Positions 5,343-6,955 of a DNA stretch of 6,955 nt are shown here, piece after piece; positions within the stretch are counted from its first letter, which is position 1, and each line of letters opens with the position of its first letter. Source of the stretch: JAICTV01 sp034666045. GTDB taxonomy: Bacteria; Planctomycetota; Phycisphaerae; Tepidisphaerales; Tepidisphaeraceae. The notes beneath the pieces were generated by a model. That model searched no databases. It worked only from the letters and a program-made list of their open reading frames with translations, and was not told the DNA's origin. Location: assembly GCA_034666045.1 (NCBI GenBank), contig JAXDMN010000386.1:1-6955 (forward strand), in the 5' to 3' direction. The position numbers were made by a program, and so were the translations under genes.

Positions 5343-6244
5343 TCCTAATCGCCCTGTTTCCGTTCGTGCTCTTCGTGATCGTGCTGATTCTTGCGCGCAT
5401 CGCCCGAAAGACCGCAAAACCGCCCAACGCCGACCCGGCGTGCGGCAAATGCGGCTACTGCGTGCGCGGCCTGGCGGAACTGACCTGCCCGGAGTGCGGC
5501 AGCGATCTGCGCGAGGTCGGCATCCTCGCGCCCGGACTGCGCAAGCCGACGAGCACGCCCATGCGACTGTTCGCCTGGACCGCGCTGGCTGCGGGGCCGG
5601 CGCTTGTTTTCGCGCTCGTCGGCGCGAGTTACCTCGCCCCCTGGCAGGCCGTCGCCACGCGCAACCGCGCGATCTTCATCCAGTCGCCGACCATCATGGA
5701 AACGATCCAGGTCCAGCAGCAAGGTCGGCGAAAAATGATCGGGCGGCCGCGATACAACGAACCGGTGCCGTTGCAGACGATGACGCTCAGCCTGCGCAGC
5801 CCGCGAACGAGCGATGACATGACCGTCGATCTCGCGACTGGCGCGGCCCGTTACGCCGACACCGCTGGAAAAACCATCACCGGCGCGTTCGACGCTTCCT
5901 TCATTGCGGCCTGGCTCAACGCCAACGGCGTCGCCGACTCGACCGTGCCGCAGCGGGCCATCGACGTGCTTGCGGCGATCGACGACATGAAGACCAACGG
6001 CGGCGGCGGATTCCGCAATTTTTCGCCGAACCGCGCGCGCGGCAATCTGCCGGACGTCATCGCCCATCCCGCGTCGCCCGCGTATGTCGCGCCGATGCCG
6101 AGCGCGATCACGCCCTTCGTCCCTTTCGCGCTCGGCCTGCTGCTTTGGGCCGGCGGGCTACCGCTCGTCCTCCGCCATCGCGGCGGCACGCGCCGAGACC
6201 CGCGCTCGCGCGTAGAATCGCCCCCAGATGCAAACGAAAAATGA
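5333..6244 (+). CDS. Zinc-ribbon membrane protein of unknown function
   Basis: The 303-residue product has an N-terminal membrane helix (about 3-21, ILIALFPFVLFVIVLIL). A zinc-ribbon knuckle pair follows: CGKCGYC (37-43) and CPECGSDL (52-59), with C37, C40, C43, C52 and C55 as candidate ligands. A second helix lies near 78-100, then about 160 residues of soluble domain, and a third helix near 261-281 before a basic, charged tail. Small membrane proteins with a CxxCGY...CPECG ribbon are common in planctomycetes, and most are uncharacterised. The soluble part shows no motif I recognise. The start at 5333 is preferred because the hydrophobic helix begins there and AGGA precedes it; the frame is open further upstream but antisense to the SRPBCC gene. 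The 3' end overlaps trmB by 17 bp, suggesting co-transcription and perhaps translational coupling. Confidence 0.85.
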   Translation: MSAILIALFPFVLFVIVLILARIARKTAKPPNADPACGKCGYCVRGLAELTCPECGSDLREVGILAPGLRKPTSTPMRLFAWTALAAGPALVFALVGASYLAPWQAVATRNRAIFIQSPTIMETIQVQQQGRRKMIGRPRYNEPVPLQTMTLSLRSPRTSDDMTVDLATGAARYADTAGKTITGAFDASFIAAWLNANGVADSTVPQRAIDVLAAIDDMKTNGGGGFRNFSPNRARGNLPDVIAHPASPAYVAPMPSAITPFVPFALGLLLWAGGLPLVLRHRGGTRRDPRSRVESPPDANEK

Positions 6245-6869
6245 ACTGATCCCCGAACCGATCGGCCTCGACGTCGACACGATTGCGCGCCCGCTGAACT
6301 GGTCGGAACTGTACGGCAATGCCAACCCCGTCGAGCTCGAGATCGGCATGGGCAAGGGGACTTTCCTCACCGAGCAGGCGAAAGCCCGGCCGGACGTCAA
6401 CTTCTTCGGCATCGAATGGGCGCGATGGTTCTGGCGTTACGCGAGCGACCGCATGCGACGCAACGGCTGCACGAACGCGCGCACGGTCCGCGCCGAGGCC
6501 AGCTTTTTCCTCCAGGAATTCGTCCCGGCCGACAGCCTCGCCGTCCTGCACATCTATTTCCCGGACCCCTGGCCGAAGGAGCGGCACAAAAAACGCCGAC
6601 TCATCCAACCGAAGTTTTTGCCGGTCATTCACCGCGTGCTCGCGCCCGGGGCGCGCTTGCAGATCGTGACGGACCACCAGGGATACTGGGAAGAGAACAT
6701 CGAACCCGCCGTCCGCGCCGCCGCCGGCTTCACCGTCGTCGACTACAACCGCCCCGGCTCGGCCGGTGAAGGGGAATTCGTCGGCACGAATTTTGAACGC
6801 AAATACGCGCGCGAAGGCCGACCGTTCTACGCGATTGCGGCGGTGAAGGGGATGACAGGTGACAGGTGA
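6228..6869 (+). CDS. trmB: tRNA (guanine-N7-)-methyltransferase
   Basis: It uses S-adenosylmethionine to methylate the N7 of a guanine, usually G46 in the variable loop of tRNA, in the cytosol. The 213-residue product has the family motifs in order: the SAM-binding loop ELEIGMGKGTFL (36-47), acidic FFGIE (59-63), the signature IYFPDPWPKERHKKRR (109-124), IVTDH (146-150) and the C-terminal TNFERKY (187-193). The residue before the FFL segment is Glu90, where many homologues have Asp. The length is normal for a compact TrmB. There is no clear Shine-Dalgarno site; the start lies inside the zinc-ribbon gene (17-bp overlap), so translation may be coupled. The native protein probably ends near VKG (206-208). 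The last residues T-G-D-R and the TGA stop come from the 7-bp tandem array that begins at 6853. Confidence 0.95.
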   Translation: MQTKNELIPEPIGLDVDTIARPLNWSELYGNANPVELEIGMGKGTFLTEQAKARPDVNFFGIEWARWFWRYASDRMRRNGCTNARTVRAEASFFLQEFVPADSLAVLHIYFPDPWPKERHKKRRLIQPKFLPVIHRVLAPGARLQIVTDHQGYWEENIEPAVRAAAGFTVVDYNRPGSAGEGEFVGTNFERKYAREGRPFYAIAAVKGMTGDR

Positions 6870-6955
6870 CAGGTGACAGGTGACAGGTGACAGGTGACAG
6901 GTGACAGGTGACAGGTGACAGGTGACAGGTGACAGGTGACAGGTGACAGGTGACA
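6853..6955 (+). repeat. Perfect 7-bp tandem array (TGACAGG)n, at least 14.7 copies
   Basis: The unit TGACAGG repeats from 6853 to the last base without a single change: 14 full copies plus TGACA, and it probably continues past the edge. It starts inside the end of trmB and supplies its stop codon. On the + strand, every frame meets TGA within 21 bases. On the - strand all frames are free of stops and read a repeating Ser-Pro-Val-Thr-Cys-His-Leu heptapeptide. The perfect identity suggests recent or ongoing slippage expansion. Confidence 0.97.

Noticed and set aside
6853..6955. The TGACAGG array as a CRISPR array or replication-origin iterons
   Set aside because: There are no spacers between units, the unit is only 7 bp, and no cas, rep or dnaA gene is near. 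It is a simple tandem repeat.

Overview
The window is GC-rich bacterial chromosomal DNA with tightly packed single genes. It most likely comes from a planctomycete (Planctomycetota). That is an inference from three things: the small membrane protein with a CxxC...CPECG zinc ribbon, a style common in that phylum; the near absence of Shine-Dalgarno sites (only two good ones); and short direct and inverted repeats scattered between genes. No rRNA, tRNA, CRISPR array, transposase or phage gene is visible.

Layout, left to right. (1) 1-984, +: the 3' part of a ribulokinase gene (araB-like), cut by the left edge. (2) 993-1739, +: a probable exported lipoprotein resembling DUF4253 proteins. (3) 1748-2521, -: a TVP38/TMEM64 (DedA-superfamily) membrane protein, convergent with gene 2. 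(4) 2654-3247, +: a Cu/Zn superoxide dismutase lipoprotein, divergent from gene 3, with a clear Shine-Dalgarno site. (5) 3253-3404: an inverted-repeat block built from GAATGACGA-type units. (6) 3395-3865, -: a DinB-like four-helix protein whose last codons and stop lie inside that block. (7) 3919-4944, +: an FRG-domain protein starting with GTG. (8) 4720-4808: a palindromic element holding 15-bp tandem repeats, at the FRG/SRPBCC junction. (9) 4808-5299, -: an SRPBCC ligand-binding-fold protein. (10) 5333-6244, +: a zinc-ribbon membrane protein. (11) 6228-6869, +: tRNA (guanine-N7)-methyltransferase TrmB, overlapping gene 10 by 17 bp. (12) 6853-6955: a perfect 7-bp tandem array, at least 14.7 copies, running off the right edge.

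The genes do not form one pathway; they look like housekeeping and accessory genes in one- or two-gene units. No gene-free stretch exceeds 300 bases. The longest are 3248-3394 (filled by the repeat block) and 2522-2653 (the divergent promoter region of sodC and the TVP38 gene). I did not find a convincing new multi-gene system. The most distinctive signal is that three unrelated repeats sit exactly on gene 3' ends. One supplies the DinB stop, one supplies the TrmB stop, and one touches the SRPBCC stop while the FRG frame reads through it into an 80-residue low-complexity tail. The superoxide dismutase is also unusual: all metal ligands are present, but both cysteines of the family's conserved disulfide are absent.
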